A DNA stretch of 7,588 bases from an uncultured Oscillospiraceae bacterium (GCA_902462635.1 CABQCN010000062.1:1-7588), one strand, 5' to 3'; positions 1 through 5,918 are shown, counted from the first letter of the stretch. Numbers and translations are program-made. The notes: generated from the letters alone by a model not told the origin.

Positions 1-251
1 CGTTCCGCTAGGATTCCGGATAGTTTCGACAGGACCCCGATCAAGGAAAAATCCAGCACGCCTTCGATCCGAAACGCTTTCCAGCCGGGTTCGCAGGCCA
101 GGACCTCCTGCGGTACGGCGTCCGAAGCGCAGACGAGTGAAATTTCCTGATCTGTTTTCCCCACGAAGCAAAAATCATCCGTCCAATCGATCTGCGTCGT
201 ATTTTTCATTTTGCAAACGGAAAACTCCTGCTTAAGCTTCTTTAATTTCAT
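1..251 (-). CDS. ACT-domain protein (CASTOR/ACT_7-like), partial at the left edge
   Basis: The gene starts at ATG 251-249 and its reading frame stays open to the window edge, giving the first 83 residues. The protein opens MKLKKLKQEF and has the pattern of small stand-alone ACT_7 (COG3603-like) proteins: an N-terminal strand region (QIDWTDDFCFVGKTDQEISLVC), then the ACT entry motif FRIEGVLDFSLIGVLSKLSG at about residues 60-79. These proteins are usually about 130 residues, so roughly a third to a half is missing. ACT domains bind small ligands, often amino acids, and family members are thought to act as cytosolic sensors; the ligand here is unknown. The start follows the stop codon of the glycosidase-like gene by 4 bp, and its ribosome site (AAGGCGGTGA) overlaps that stop, so the two are very probably cotranscribed and translationally coupled. 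Family assignment is from remembered motif similarity. Confidence 0.8.
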   Translation of the reverse strand, partial: MKLKKLKQEFSVCKMKNTTQIDWTDDFCFVGKTDQEISLVCASDAVPQEVLACEPGWKAFRIEGVLDFSLIGVLSKLSGILAE

Positions 252-255
252 ATTT

Positions 256-2211
256 TCACCGCCTTTTTCCCCTTCGGATAAAAAGAACGGCGCCCGCCGC
301 CGCAAACAGTCCCGCGGCAAAAAGGATCCAGAGCGAAGCGCCCGCCGCATTCGGCGTATAAACGATTTCCTCCGTAGTAAAACGAAATGCGAATCTTCCT
401 CCGGGCGCGGCATCCCCGCTCAGGTAAAAGTCCAGAATATCGCCTTCGATGCCATCCCGCGGCTGCATATGATCCGACCATTTAAAATTAAAATTCAGAG
501 GGCTTCCCGCAAGGCCGAGCGATTCTCTAGGCACGGCAATCTGGAGAACGTTTCCCTGTACGGAATACGGCACCCGGCAGACCTGCTCCCAATGCCATCC
601 GCCCGTGCTCCGTTCAAGGTACGCGCCCGAATCGTCGGGATTGAGGCGGTTGATTACATATTCGAATTCTTCCCAATCCGCAGAATCCGCGGTCGCCGCC
701 CCCGTATCGATAAACAGCCGCATCCATGCCGGATCGCTTTTCGGCGTCAGCAGATCCGCCGTTTCCACATAAAAGTAAATCGTCTCCTCGTCATACGCCG
801 CCTTTGCGCATGTGATGTCGTTGCGCATCGTATCGCTCTCATATTTCAGCCCGCCGAATCCCGATGCATTGCGTTCCGGCGTGTTATTCGTGTAATGGCG
901 GTAGGCGTAAACGTCGTCCCACTGACCGGGATCGCCCTGGATATCGATGGTCCGCTTTTCCTTTTGCCGCACCGGCTTCCCGCTGCCCTTGAATTTGCGG
1001 ATATTGGAAACGAGCTGGTAATAATAGAAATCCTTCAGCTCCCCCTTCGAAGGTTCGCAATCGCGCGAATACGCGTCGTTATACTGATCCGGGAACGCGT
1101 TCGGAGACCCCTGCCACGTCTCGAACCGGCCCATGATCCATTCGTTCCAACCCGTTATAAACAGAAACTCCGGATCCGTTTCCAACGCATAGTCCCATTG
1201 CTGCTGAAAGTTTACGCCGTAGTAATGCGCGTTCTCGATCCCTGAATCCACCACGACATCGGAATCCCGGTAACGGTAAGTATAGGAATATTTTCCGTTC
1301 AGGTCGGATGAATACGCCCTGCCGAAGACGCCGCCCCGGTAGTCGTTCATCGCGACGAGTCCGTGCCCGCTCGCATTCTGCGCTACGCCCACGCTCATCT
1401 GCTCCACGGTCCCATCCGCATTCCGATATTTTGCCTGCGGGTATACGGACAGCCAGCCCCAATATTGGGAGGACTGATCGCCGTCGAAATAGCCGGCCCA
1501 ATTTTTCCTGAACGTAAAATATTCGAGAATTTCTTTTTCCGTCTCGTTCTCCGCCGACAGGTTATCGGGGTGCGCCAGGATCAGCGGCTTTCCGTCCCAG
1601 CAGAACCAGAGATCCCGGTATTCCTCCGTGCTGTAAAATCTTTTATATAGTTTGAGAAGCGATTGTTTGCTGTCGCCGTTTGCGGCGAACGGCAGCATGA
1701 AGCACACCCGCGGCGCATTGATCCCGTCTTTCCGTGCCTCCAGGAGCACCTCGAACAGCGCGCGGCAGCTTTTTTCCCATAAGTTGCTGCCGTTCGTACA
1801 GTCGAAAAACAATACGTCCACGCCGGCGTCGGCCAGCAGCTCCATTTGTTTGCGCAGCACATATTTATCCGTACTGGAATAATAACCGTAAATCGATTCG
1901 TTCCACCAGCACTGGCCATTTTCCGTTTTCCAGATTTCCGCATGATAGTCGTGCAGCGCCTGCGGATATTGCCGGATGGTCTCATTGATATTAACCGCTT
2001 TGCTGCCGGCAAAATGATAATGCCACGTCCAATAGAAAATCCCGACATATTTGTTCTGCCGCGGCCCGCCGGTATTTTCATAAGACGCTACCGTCCTGCC
2101 AAGCCCGTCTACCGCCGCCCACTGCGTAGGATCGATCATATCCTGCGCTTCCTGTTCCGCATAAGAGATCCGCGGGTCAGGGAACAAAGCAAGCTGCAAT
2201 ATAAAGATCAT
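256..2211 (-). CDS. Surface-anchored GH71/GH99-like glycoside hydrolase with CBM9-like module
   Basis: A 651-residue protein from the first ATG. Residues about 54-365 look like a GH99/GH71-like (beta/alpha)8 domain: YVGIFYWTWHYHF near 55-67, DAGVDVLFFDCTNGSNLW near 128-145, then FITGWNEW at 351-358. GH99 enzymes use two glutamates in an E-W-H-E stretch; here E357 is present but the +3 residue is M360, so activity is uncertain. Residues about 420-610 resemble a CBM9/DOMON-type sugar-binding beta sandwich (AYDEETIYFYVETADLL at 472-488; MRLFIDTG). A single hydrophobic segment (about 624-645) followed by RRGKRR would anchor the C-terminus in the membrane, outside domains facing out. The ATG at 2211 has no ribosome site; in-frame codons continue upstream to a CTG at 2259 that would give a complete signal peptide (M-KNRSAIGQLLCLLTG-MIFILQ..., cleavage after ISYA). 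The coordinate given is the conventional ATG; 2259 may be the true start. The gene lies directly upstream of the ACT-domain gene. Confidence 0.85.
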   Translation of the reverse strand: MIFILQLALFPDPRISYAEQEAQDMIDPTQWAAVDGLGRTVASYENTGGPRQNKYVGIFYWTWHYHFAGSKAVNINETIRQYPQALHDYHAEIWKTENGQCWWNESIYGYYSSTDKYVLRKQMELLADAGVDVLFFDCTNGSNLWEKSCRALFEVLLEARKDGINAPRVCFMLPFAANGDSKQSLLKLYKRFYSTEEYRDLWFCWDGKPLILAHPDNLSAENETEKEILEYFTFRKNWAGYFDGDQSSQYWGWLSVYPQAKYRNADGTVEQMSVGVAQNASGHGLVAMNDYRGGVFGRAYSSDLNGKYSYTYRYRDSDVVVDSGIENAHYYGVNFQQQWDYALETDPEFLFITGWNEWIMGRFETWQGSPNAFPDQYNDAYSRDCEPSKGELKDFYYYQLVSNIRKFKGSGKPVRQKEKRTIDIQGDPGQWDDVYAYRHYTNNTPERNASGFGGLKYESDTMRNDITCAKAAYDEETIYFYVETADLLTPKSDPAWMRLFIDTGAATADSADWEEFEYVINRLNPDDSGAYLERSTGGWHWEQVCRVPYSVQGNVLQIAVPRESLGLAGSPLNFNFKWSDHMQPRDGIEGDILDFYLSGDAAPGGRFAFRFTTEEIVYTPNAAGASLWILFAAGLFAAAGAVLFIRRGKRR

Positions 2212-2292
2212 TCCGGTCAGCAGGCACAGCAGCTGCCCTATCGCACTCCTGTTCTTCAGATCGCCCAGCCCCTGTTCTGATTATTTTTGTAT

Positions 2293-2321
2293 ATTATATT
2301 GGTATTCGTGCATTTTTACAA
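2293..2321 (-). promoter_or_regulatory. Sigma-A-type promoter for the GH99-like / ACT unit
   Basis: Reading the minus strand, TTGTAA (2321-2316; four of six match TTGACA) is followed by a 17-bp spacer and a perfect TATAAT (2298-2293). Transcription would start near 2286, leaving a leader of about 27 nt that contains AGGGG and ends at CTG 2259. The spacing supports both the promoter and the CTG start. It is a sequence match only. Confidence 0.55.
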
Positions 2322-2401
2322 ATGTTTTTTCATCCGCAAAGCGCATATATTTTACAAAAGACCGCATACTATTCCTGAAACAAAAAAAGAAGGGGATCTC
2401 T

Positions 2402-2842
2402 ATGAATCAAAAATCTGCTTCCAGCGAAATGCTCAACGAAATTTATCAGGCGGCTTCTATGGGCGTGGAAGGATCGGAATTGCTGATCGGTAAAACGGAG
2501 GACAGCGAATTTTCCGGCAAGCTGCACGAATATTGTAAGCGTTACAAGGATATCCGAAACGAAGCGGCTTCCCTGCTGTCTCAAAAAGGAGAGGTTCCGG
2601 AGGATGCCCGCAGCAGCAAAAAAGCAGGCTTGTGGATGGGCGTCCAGCTGAACACATTGAAAGATAAAACGTCGTCACATATGGCCGAGATGCTGATCCA
2701 GGGCTGCACGATGGGGATCATTAAAAGTGAGAAACACAAAAAAGCTTATCCGGACGCGGAACAGGAGTGTTATGAACTCGAAGACAAGTTCCTTGCTCTC
2801 CAGCAAGCGTATATCGAGGACATGAAAACGTTCCTCTCCTGA
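2402..2842 (+). CDS. DUF2383-like ferritin-like four-helix protein
   Basis: A 146-residue soluble protein preceded by a good ribosome site (AGAAGGGG about 7 nt before the ATG). It is almost wholly helical in appearance. The pattern (LNEIYQAASMGVEGSELLIG near 11-30, then KLHEYCKRYKDIRNEAASLL near 40-59, then GLWMGVQLNTLKDKTSSHMA near 76-95 and AEMLIQGCTMGIIKS) matches small clostridial proteins usually annotated as hypothetical or DUF2383-type, with a ferritin-like four-helix bundle. H93 and several Glu/Asp could suggest metal binding, but a full ferritin di-iron set is not evident to me. Function unknown; a stress or oxidative role is only a guess. It stands alone and converges on the MerR gene with a gap of only 40 bp. 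Confidence 0.75.
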   Translation: MNQKSASSEMLNEIYQAASMGVEGSELLIGKTEDSEFSGKLHEYCKRYKDIRNEAASLLSQKGEVPEDARSSKKAGLWMGVQLNTLKDKTSSHMAEMLIQGCTMGIIKSEKHKKAYPDAEQECYELEDKFLALQQAYIEDMKTFLS

Positions 2843-2882
2843 CGCTTCCGCGCCCGAATAAGTCTGCGGGGATCGCCTGATT

Positions 2883-3680
2883 TTATTTCTTAACCGGAAA
2901 ATACACTTCGGTGATAGAATCTTCCGGTTTTACTTCCGCCGGATGGGTTATATAAATCTCAAAAGGCGAGCCGCTGATCTGATATCCTTCCGCTTCCGTC
3001 CACTGCTTCAGTTTGGAATAAACGGAGGCCAGTCCGGAATAAGGTCCCTTCAGCGTCGCCGTCGCACACAGGCAGCCCGGGAAGTCCCGCGTGCCCTTCA
3101 CGGCTTCCCGAACCGGCATGGCGATTTCTACATCATAATCCTCCGGACAGAATTCCTCATCGTGATAGATAGACATCGGCGCCCCGACAGGCGTCAGCTT
3201 TTCTTTCGCAATCTTTTCAAAAAGCTTGCCGATATAGGTCCCGAAATCTGCCACGTCGATCTTTTGCCGGATTGATAAAATGTTTTTCGGCGGCGTCTCG
3301 ACAAGTTTAATTTCTATTTCGTCAAAATATGCCATAATTGGAATACCCCTTTCTAGGTTTGAGAGATCCGTGCCGATCTGGCTGCGGATCGTTTCGAGAT
3401 GATGGATCTTTTCCTGTACTTGCGTTTCTTTTTGCCGGATCAGCGACCGCAGCAACGTGTCGTCATTCTGATTTAAAACTGCCGCGATCTCTTCCAGCGT
3501 GAATAAATAGCCTTTCAGCTTCGTGATCAGGAGGATCGTCTTCAGCTGAGAAACATCGTAATAACGATATCCTGTTTCCGGATCGACGCAGACCGGTTTC
3601 AGCAGACCGATCTCATCGTAATACCGCAGTGTTTTCGCCGTTACGTTTGTGATTTTGGAAAAGGCGCCTATAGAAAGCAA
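2883..3680 (-). CDS. MerR-family regulator with GyrI-like effector-binding domain
   Basis: A 265-residue regulator of the BmrR/BltR type. Residues 1-70 are the MerR winged helix (IGAFSKITNVTAKTLRYYDE, then GLLKP, then ETGYRYYDVSQL). Residues about 75-112 form the antiparallel dimerisation coiled coil. Residues about 118-265 are a GyrI-like/AraC-effector domain (KLVETPPKNILSIRQKI near 125-141; the motif LKGPYSGLASVYSKLKQW; ending TEVYFPVKK), which in relatives binds bulky, often cationic or aromatic compounds. The start is a TTG (3680-3678), chosen because AAAGGAGGG sits 7 nt upstream and the MerR motif begins at once. It is transcribed divergently from the isochorismatase-family hydrolase and has its own MerR-type promoter. 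No efflux pump lies next to it, so the hydrolase is the only adjacent candidate target. Confidence 0.93.
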   Translation of the reverse strand: MLSIGAFSKITNVTAKTLRYYDEIGLLKPVCVDPETGYRYYDVSQLKTILLITKLKGYLFTLEEIAAVLNQNDDTLLRSLIRQKETQVQEKIHHLETIRSQIGTDLSNLERGIPIMAYFDEIEIKLVETPPKNILSIRQKIDVADFGTYIGKLFEKIAKEKLTPVGAPMSIYHDEEFCPEDYDVEIAMPVREAVKGTRDFPGCLCATATLKGPYSGLASVYSKLKQWTEAEGYQISGSPFEIYITHPAEVKPEDSITEVYFPVKK

Positions 3681-3721
3681 TGAATTCCCTCCTTTGAATT
3701 TGTTTCCCGGGTACGGATCTC

Positions 3722-3752
3722 AGTATACACGTTCCCGTAAGGGGAAAGTCAA
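3722..3752 (-). promoter_or_regulatory. MerR-type promoter/operator (19-bp spacer) of the merR gene
   Basis: On the minus strand, TTGACT (3752-3747) and TATACT (3727-3722) are separated by exactly 19 bp. The spacer contains an inverted repeat, TTCCC at 3732-3736 and GGGAA at 3742-3746 on the plus strand, centred at 3739. An over-long spacer carrying a dyad is the hallmark of promoters that MerR proteins untwist to activate, so autoregulation is expected. The predicted start near 3715 leaves about 35 nt before TTG 3680. Confidence 0.8.
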
Positions 3753-3784
3753 GCGTATTTTTTTGACAAAAACGGTTTGAATAC

Positions 3785-3815
3785 TTGACAAAGCACGTTT
3801 CCTGTATTACATATT
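3785..3815 (+). promoter_or_regulatory. Candidate promoter of the isochorismatase-family gene, also with a 19-bp spacer
   Basis: A consensus TTGACA at 3785-3790 is followed, after 19 bp, by CATATT at 3810-3815 (four of six match TATAAT). Alternatives with 14-bp (TATTAC) or 17-bp (TACATA) spacing are poorer. The long spacer suggests MerR control, but no convincing dyad lies in it, so assignment to this regulator is inference. Confidence 0.4.
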
Positions 3816-3857
3816 GATCATATCCAGAAAGCGGGATCAAACCGGAGGTATCATGCG

Positions 3858-4388
3858 ATGAAAAAGTTATTGATTGTGGTGGACATGCAAAATGATTTTA
3901 TTACAGGTTCGCTCGGCTCGCCGCAGGCCCAGAAGATTTTACCGTTCGTACAGGCAAAAATCGCGGCGTATCAACAGCGGGGCGGCAAAATCCTTTTTAC
4001 CAGAGATACGCATCACGCCGATTATCTCGCGACGCAGGAGGGAAAATATCTGCCGGTGCCGCACTGTATCGAGGGCACGGATGGCCATTCGATTTCCGCC
4101 GTTCTGGATACAAGCGGCTGTGAAGTATTCGACAAGCCGACCTTCGGTTCCCTGGAACTGGCGCGCCAAGTCGCCGCAGGGGCATATGACGAGGTAGAAT
4201 TGTGCGGATTATGCACGGATATTTGCGTCGTCTCCAACGCGCTCATCCTGAAGGCGCAGCTGCCGGAAACGAAGATCAGCGTCGACGCACGCTGCTGTGC
4301 CGGGACGACAGAAAAAAGCCACCAGGCCGCGCTGCTCACGATGAAACTGTGTCAAGTGGAAATCACCGGAACGGAACCGGCACTTTAG
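3858..4388 (+). CDS. Isochorismatase-family cysteine hydrolase, nicotinamidase-like
   Basis: A 176-residue soluble enzyme covering the whole isochorismatase fold. The catalytic triad is visible: D9 in VVDMQNDF, K93 in FDKPTFGS and C123 in GLCTDICVVSNA. Likely metal ligands as in nicotinamidase PncA are D50 and H52 (FTRDTHH) and H69 (PVPHCIEGTDG); the fourth PncA ligand (His57) has no clear counterpart. Nicotinamidases convert nicotinamide to nicotinate and ammonia for NAD salvage; other members hydrolyse isochorismate, ureidoacrylate or similar amides, so the exact substrate is open. GGAGG at 3844-3848 supports ATG 3858. An earlier ATG at 3853 opens only a two-codon frame (ATG CGA TGA) whose stop overlaps the real start. 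It is divergent from and probably regulated by the MerR gene. Confidence 0.88.
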   Translation: MKKLLIVVDMQNDFITGSLGSPQAQKILPFVQAKIAAYQQRGGKILFTRDTHHADYLATQEGKYLPVPHCIEGTDGHSISAVLDTSGCEVFDKPTFGSLELARQVAAGAYDEVELCGLCTDICVVSNALILKAQLPETKISVDARCCAGTTEKSHQAALLTMKLCQVEITGTEPAL

Positions 4389-4394
4389 AACGCT

Positions 4395-4407
4395 GTTATA
4401 AATGTTC
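4395..4407 (+). repeat. Left copy of an imperfect direct repeat bracketing the AT-rich island
   Basis: The sequence GTTATAAATGTTC here and GTTATATAATGTTC at 6456-6469 differ by one inserted T. They sit just inside the left edge (7 bp after the hydrolase stop) and near the right edge of the AT-rich region. This may be a duplicated target or crossover site, or chance similarity in AT-rich DNA. Confidence 0.3.
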
Positions 4408-4498
4408 TAACCCAGATAAGGACAAAAACCTAATCAAAGTTGTTTAATGACAGCAGAATAGGATTTTTGAAGTAAAAAAACTTATTCGGAGGTCAGAA

Positions 4499-4696
4499 AT
4501 GTTTGGGTATATGACTGCACAAGAAGCAGCAAATAAATGGAATATATCTGCTCGGCAGGTACAGCGTTTGTGCAAGGAAGAACGAATTGACGGTGCTTTG
4601 TATGTAGGGCGTGTTTGGCTTATTCCTAAAAATGCTCAAAAGCCTGCTGATGGAAGATACAAAGAAAACAGAAAGAACAAAACGAATAGCGTTTGA
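4499..4696 (+). CDS. Small excisionase-like helix-turn-helix DNA-binding protein
   Basis: A 65-residue protein with a strong ribosome site (CGGAGGTCAGAA before ATG). The sequence MTAQEAANKWNISARQVQRL at 5-24, then CKEERIDGALYVGRVWLIPK, matches the helix-turn-helix plus wing of MerR/excisionase-type DNA-binding domains (HTH_17-like); the final RVWLIPKNAQKPADGR is typical. The basic, lysine-rich tail follows. In gut Bacillota such proteins are common on integrative and conjugative elements, acting as recombination directionality factors or small regulators. No integrase is visible here, so its partner is unknown. Codon use (AAA, ATA, AGA rich) differs from the upstream hydrolase gene and fits the AT-rich island. 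Confidence 0.8.
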   Translation: MFGYMTAQEAANKWNISARQVQRLCKEERIDGALYVGRVWLIPKNAQKPADGRYKENRKNKTNSV

Positions 4697-4700
4697 TTTA

Positions 4701-4736
4701 TTTTTAATGGCTTTTCGTCTGAAAAGCCATTAAAAA
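4701..4736. repeat. Perfect 16-bp inverted repeat with 4-nt loop, T-first polarity
   Basis: Arm 4701-4716 (TTTTTAATGGCTTTTC) pairs perfectly with 4721-4736 (GAAAAGCCATTAAAAA) around the loop GTCT. It lies 5 bp after the HTH gene stop. Because the T run is on the 5' side and the A run on the 3' side on both strands, neither strand presents a stem followed by U residues, so it is not a standard intrinsic terminator. It could be an RNA end-protecting or pausing hairpin, or a protein-binding palindrome. Confidence 0.85.
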
Positions 4737-4813
4737 CAGACAATGCAACTTGTAGTTTACATTTAGAAACGCAATGATGGTGGCATTTGGGATATAAAAA
4801 AGGTATTATTTGC

Positions 4814-4849
4814 ATGAGCGAAAAGCTTAGACTGGAGGACGCACTATGA
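4814..4849 (+). CDS. Possible 11-codon leader peptide or remnant coupled to the XRE gene
   Basis: ATG 4814 opens MSEKLRLEDAL and stops at TGA 4847-4849, overlapping the XRE start ATG 4846 in the four bases ATGA. The ribosome site of the XRE gene (GGAGG, 4834-4838) lies inside it. The frame stays open upstream to a TGA ending at 4777 (reading WWHLGYKKGIIC before the Met), so it may equally be the tail of a decayed gene. Its own ribosome site is weak (AAGG, 10 nt away). Confidence 0.3.
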   Translation: MSEKLRLEDAL

Positions 4850-5625
4850 CATTAGGCGATAAATTATCAAAACTACGAAAAGAAAACAATTATACACAGG
4901 AGCAACTTGCTGATGTTCTTGGCGTATCAAGGCAGGCTATAAGCAAATGGGAAAACAACACTACATATCCCGAAACTGATAAATTGTTAAAACTCGGAGT
5001 GCTTTATAAATGCTCTATGGATTATCTCTTAAAGGATATTGAATCTGCTCAGGAAGATACAACATCTGAAAACAGAAAAACAATTTCGCTTGCTCTTAAT
5101 TTGTATTCACTTAATTTTGAACGAAAAAGCAAAAAGAACATTGGTGGATTACCCCTATGGCATATAAACCTGGGGTATGGCCGCACAGCCAAAGGTATTA
5201 TTGCCATTGGATTTTTTGCAAAAGGCATCGTATCGCTGGGATTACTTTCGTTGGGTGTTTTTTCCTTTGGTGTATTGTCTTTGGGGATGATCGCTTTGGG
5301 TGCTGTAGCAATAGGGCTGTTATCAGCAGCCGCCCTTGCTTGCGGAATAATTGCATTTGGAGCAGTCAGTATAGGCGTTGTATCAGTTGGAGCGCTATCC
5401 GTCGGTTGCTTTTCCATTGGAGCAGCGGCAAATGGCAAATATTTTGCTATAGGTGATCACGCCAAAGCACTTATAGCATTAGGCGATACCAAAGCAACCG
5501 GGAGCGTTTATCAAAATATTGGAGAACTTACAAAAAATGAAATTTCAACGGTAAGGAAACTACTGGATGAGAATGTCCCCTCATTTCTATCGTGGGCAAA
5601 AGAAATCGTAAAACTGTTCCTGTGA
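4846..5625 (+). CDS. XRE-family regulator with a 17-unit glycine pentad-repeat domain
   Basis: A 259-residue protein with ribosome site GGAGG 7 nt before ATG. Residues 3-62 are a Cro/C1-type helix-turn-helix (LGDKLSKLRKENNYTQEQLA, then VLGVSRQAISKWENNTTYPE, ending MDYLL). A charged linker (about 63-112) follows. Residues 115-199 are a strict five-residue repeat (A/S)-x-G-x-x with hydrophobic x: glycine occurs at 117, 122, 127 and so on to 197 in 16 of 17 positions (A162 is the exception), and the residue two before is Ala or Ser in all 17. A polar tail (about 200-259) contains KNEISTVRKLLDENV and ends hydrophobic. The repeat could be membrane-embedded or a solenoid like pentapeptide-repeat proteins; I cannot decide. 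A DNA-binding protein with such a domain may be a membrane-tethered sensor. It lies in the AT-rich island behind the HTH gene. Confidence 0.88.
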   Translation: MTLGDKLSKLRKENNYTQEQLADVLGVSRQAISKWENNTTYPETDKLLKLGVLYKCSMDYLLKDIESAQEDTTSENRKTISLALNLYSLNFERKSKKNIGGLPLWHINLGYGRTAKGIIAIGFFAKGIVSLGLLSLGVFSFGVLSLGMIALGAVAIGLLSAAALACGIIAFGAVSIGVVSVGALSVGCFSIGAAANGKYFAIGDHAKALIALGDTKATGSVYQNIGELTKNEISTVRKLLDENVPSFLSWAKEIVKLFL

Positions 5626-5671
5626 AATGTATAATATTACAGGCTAAGAACTACTAACTATAAGAAGTCCG

Positions 5672-5855
5672 ATGAGCATTTCAGAAAAATAATCATTGGA
5701 TTTTATGTCCTATTTGTGGCAATAAAACACGCAACAGAATTAGAGAGGATACCGTTTTGAAAAACGATCCTCTCTACTGCCCGAAGTGTAGACAGGAAAG
5801 TTTGATTGATGTAAAAGAACTACATATAACCGTCATCAAAGAGCTAGACACATAG
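5672..5855 (+). pseudogene. Cysteine-rich KTR-domain protein, frameshifted near the start
   Basis: From TGG 5697 the frame reads WILCPICGNKTRNRIREDTV, then LKNDPLYCPKCRQESLIDVK, ending in TVIKELDT at TAG 5853-5855. Two CxxC pairs (CPIC and CPKC) and the NKTR motif identify the cysteine-rich KTR family, small zinc-ribbon-like proteins of about 60 residues often carried by mobile elements of gut Bacillota; their function is unknown. The matching start, ATG 5672 (MSISEK), is in another frame and stops at once. One extra A in the run of five at 5685-5689 would restore MSISEK-NNHWILCP. No standard start codon exists in the main frame between the upstream TGA and the KTR motif. So this is a one-base deletion, a sequencing error, or a slippage site. 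The C-terminal core is otherwise intact. Confidence 0.7.
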
Positions 5856-5860
5856 ACGCA

Positions 5861-5911
5861 GAGCCAATGAAATTGTGAGGAAACCCGCAACTCATTGGCT
5901 CTTTTCTTTTT
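5861..5911 (+). terminator. Strong intrinsic terminator after the KTR gene
   Basis: GAGCCAATGA (5861-5870) pairs perfectly with TCATTGGCTC (5892-5901), a 10-bp stem, followed at once by TTTTCTTTTT (5902-5911). The loop is 21 nt. It starts 6 bp past the KTR stop and would end transcription from the XRE/KTR side. Confidence 0.85.
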
Positions 5912-5918
5912 ACCCCAA

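Noticed and set aside
211..1245. 344-codon plus-strand open frame over the glycosidase-like gene
   Set aside because: Arginine-rich and without domain pattern; it lies opposite a clear membrane-anchored protein and is a shadow of its GC-rich codons.
2843..2882. Bidirectional terminator between the convergent DUF2383-like and MerR genes
   Set aside because: Only a 4-bp CCCG/CGGG stem with a 10-nt loop and no adjacent T run could be drawn; too weak to call.
4424..4468. Hairpin AAAAACCTA / TAGGATTTTT after the hydrolase gene as its terminator
   Set aside because: One bulge, a 26-nt loop, mostly A-T pairs, and the T run is used up inside the stem.
5049..5438. 129-codon minus-strand frame rich in Pro, Thr and Ala opposite the pentad repeat
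   Set aside because: Its periodic look is the mirror of the GxxS-type repeat on the plus strand; no ribosome site or independent signal.
5115..5450. CRISPR array or tandem DNA repeat suggested by the periodic XRE C-terminus
   Set aside because: The 15-bp periodicity is in the protein pattern; nucleotide units are diverged and there are no identical repeats with spacers.
5626..5640. TATAAT at 5630-5635 as a KTR promoter
   Set aside because: The -10 is perfect, but no -35-like hexamer occurs at 16-18 bp and the TG is in the wrong place for an extended -10; left unassigned.
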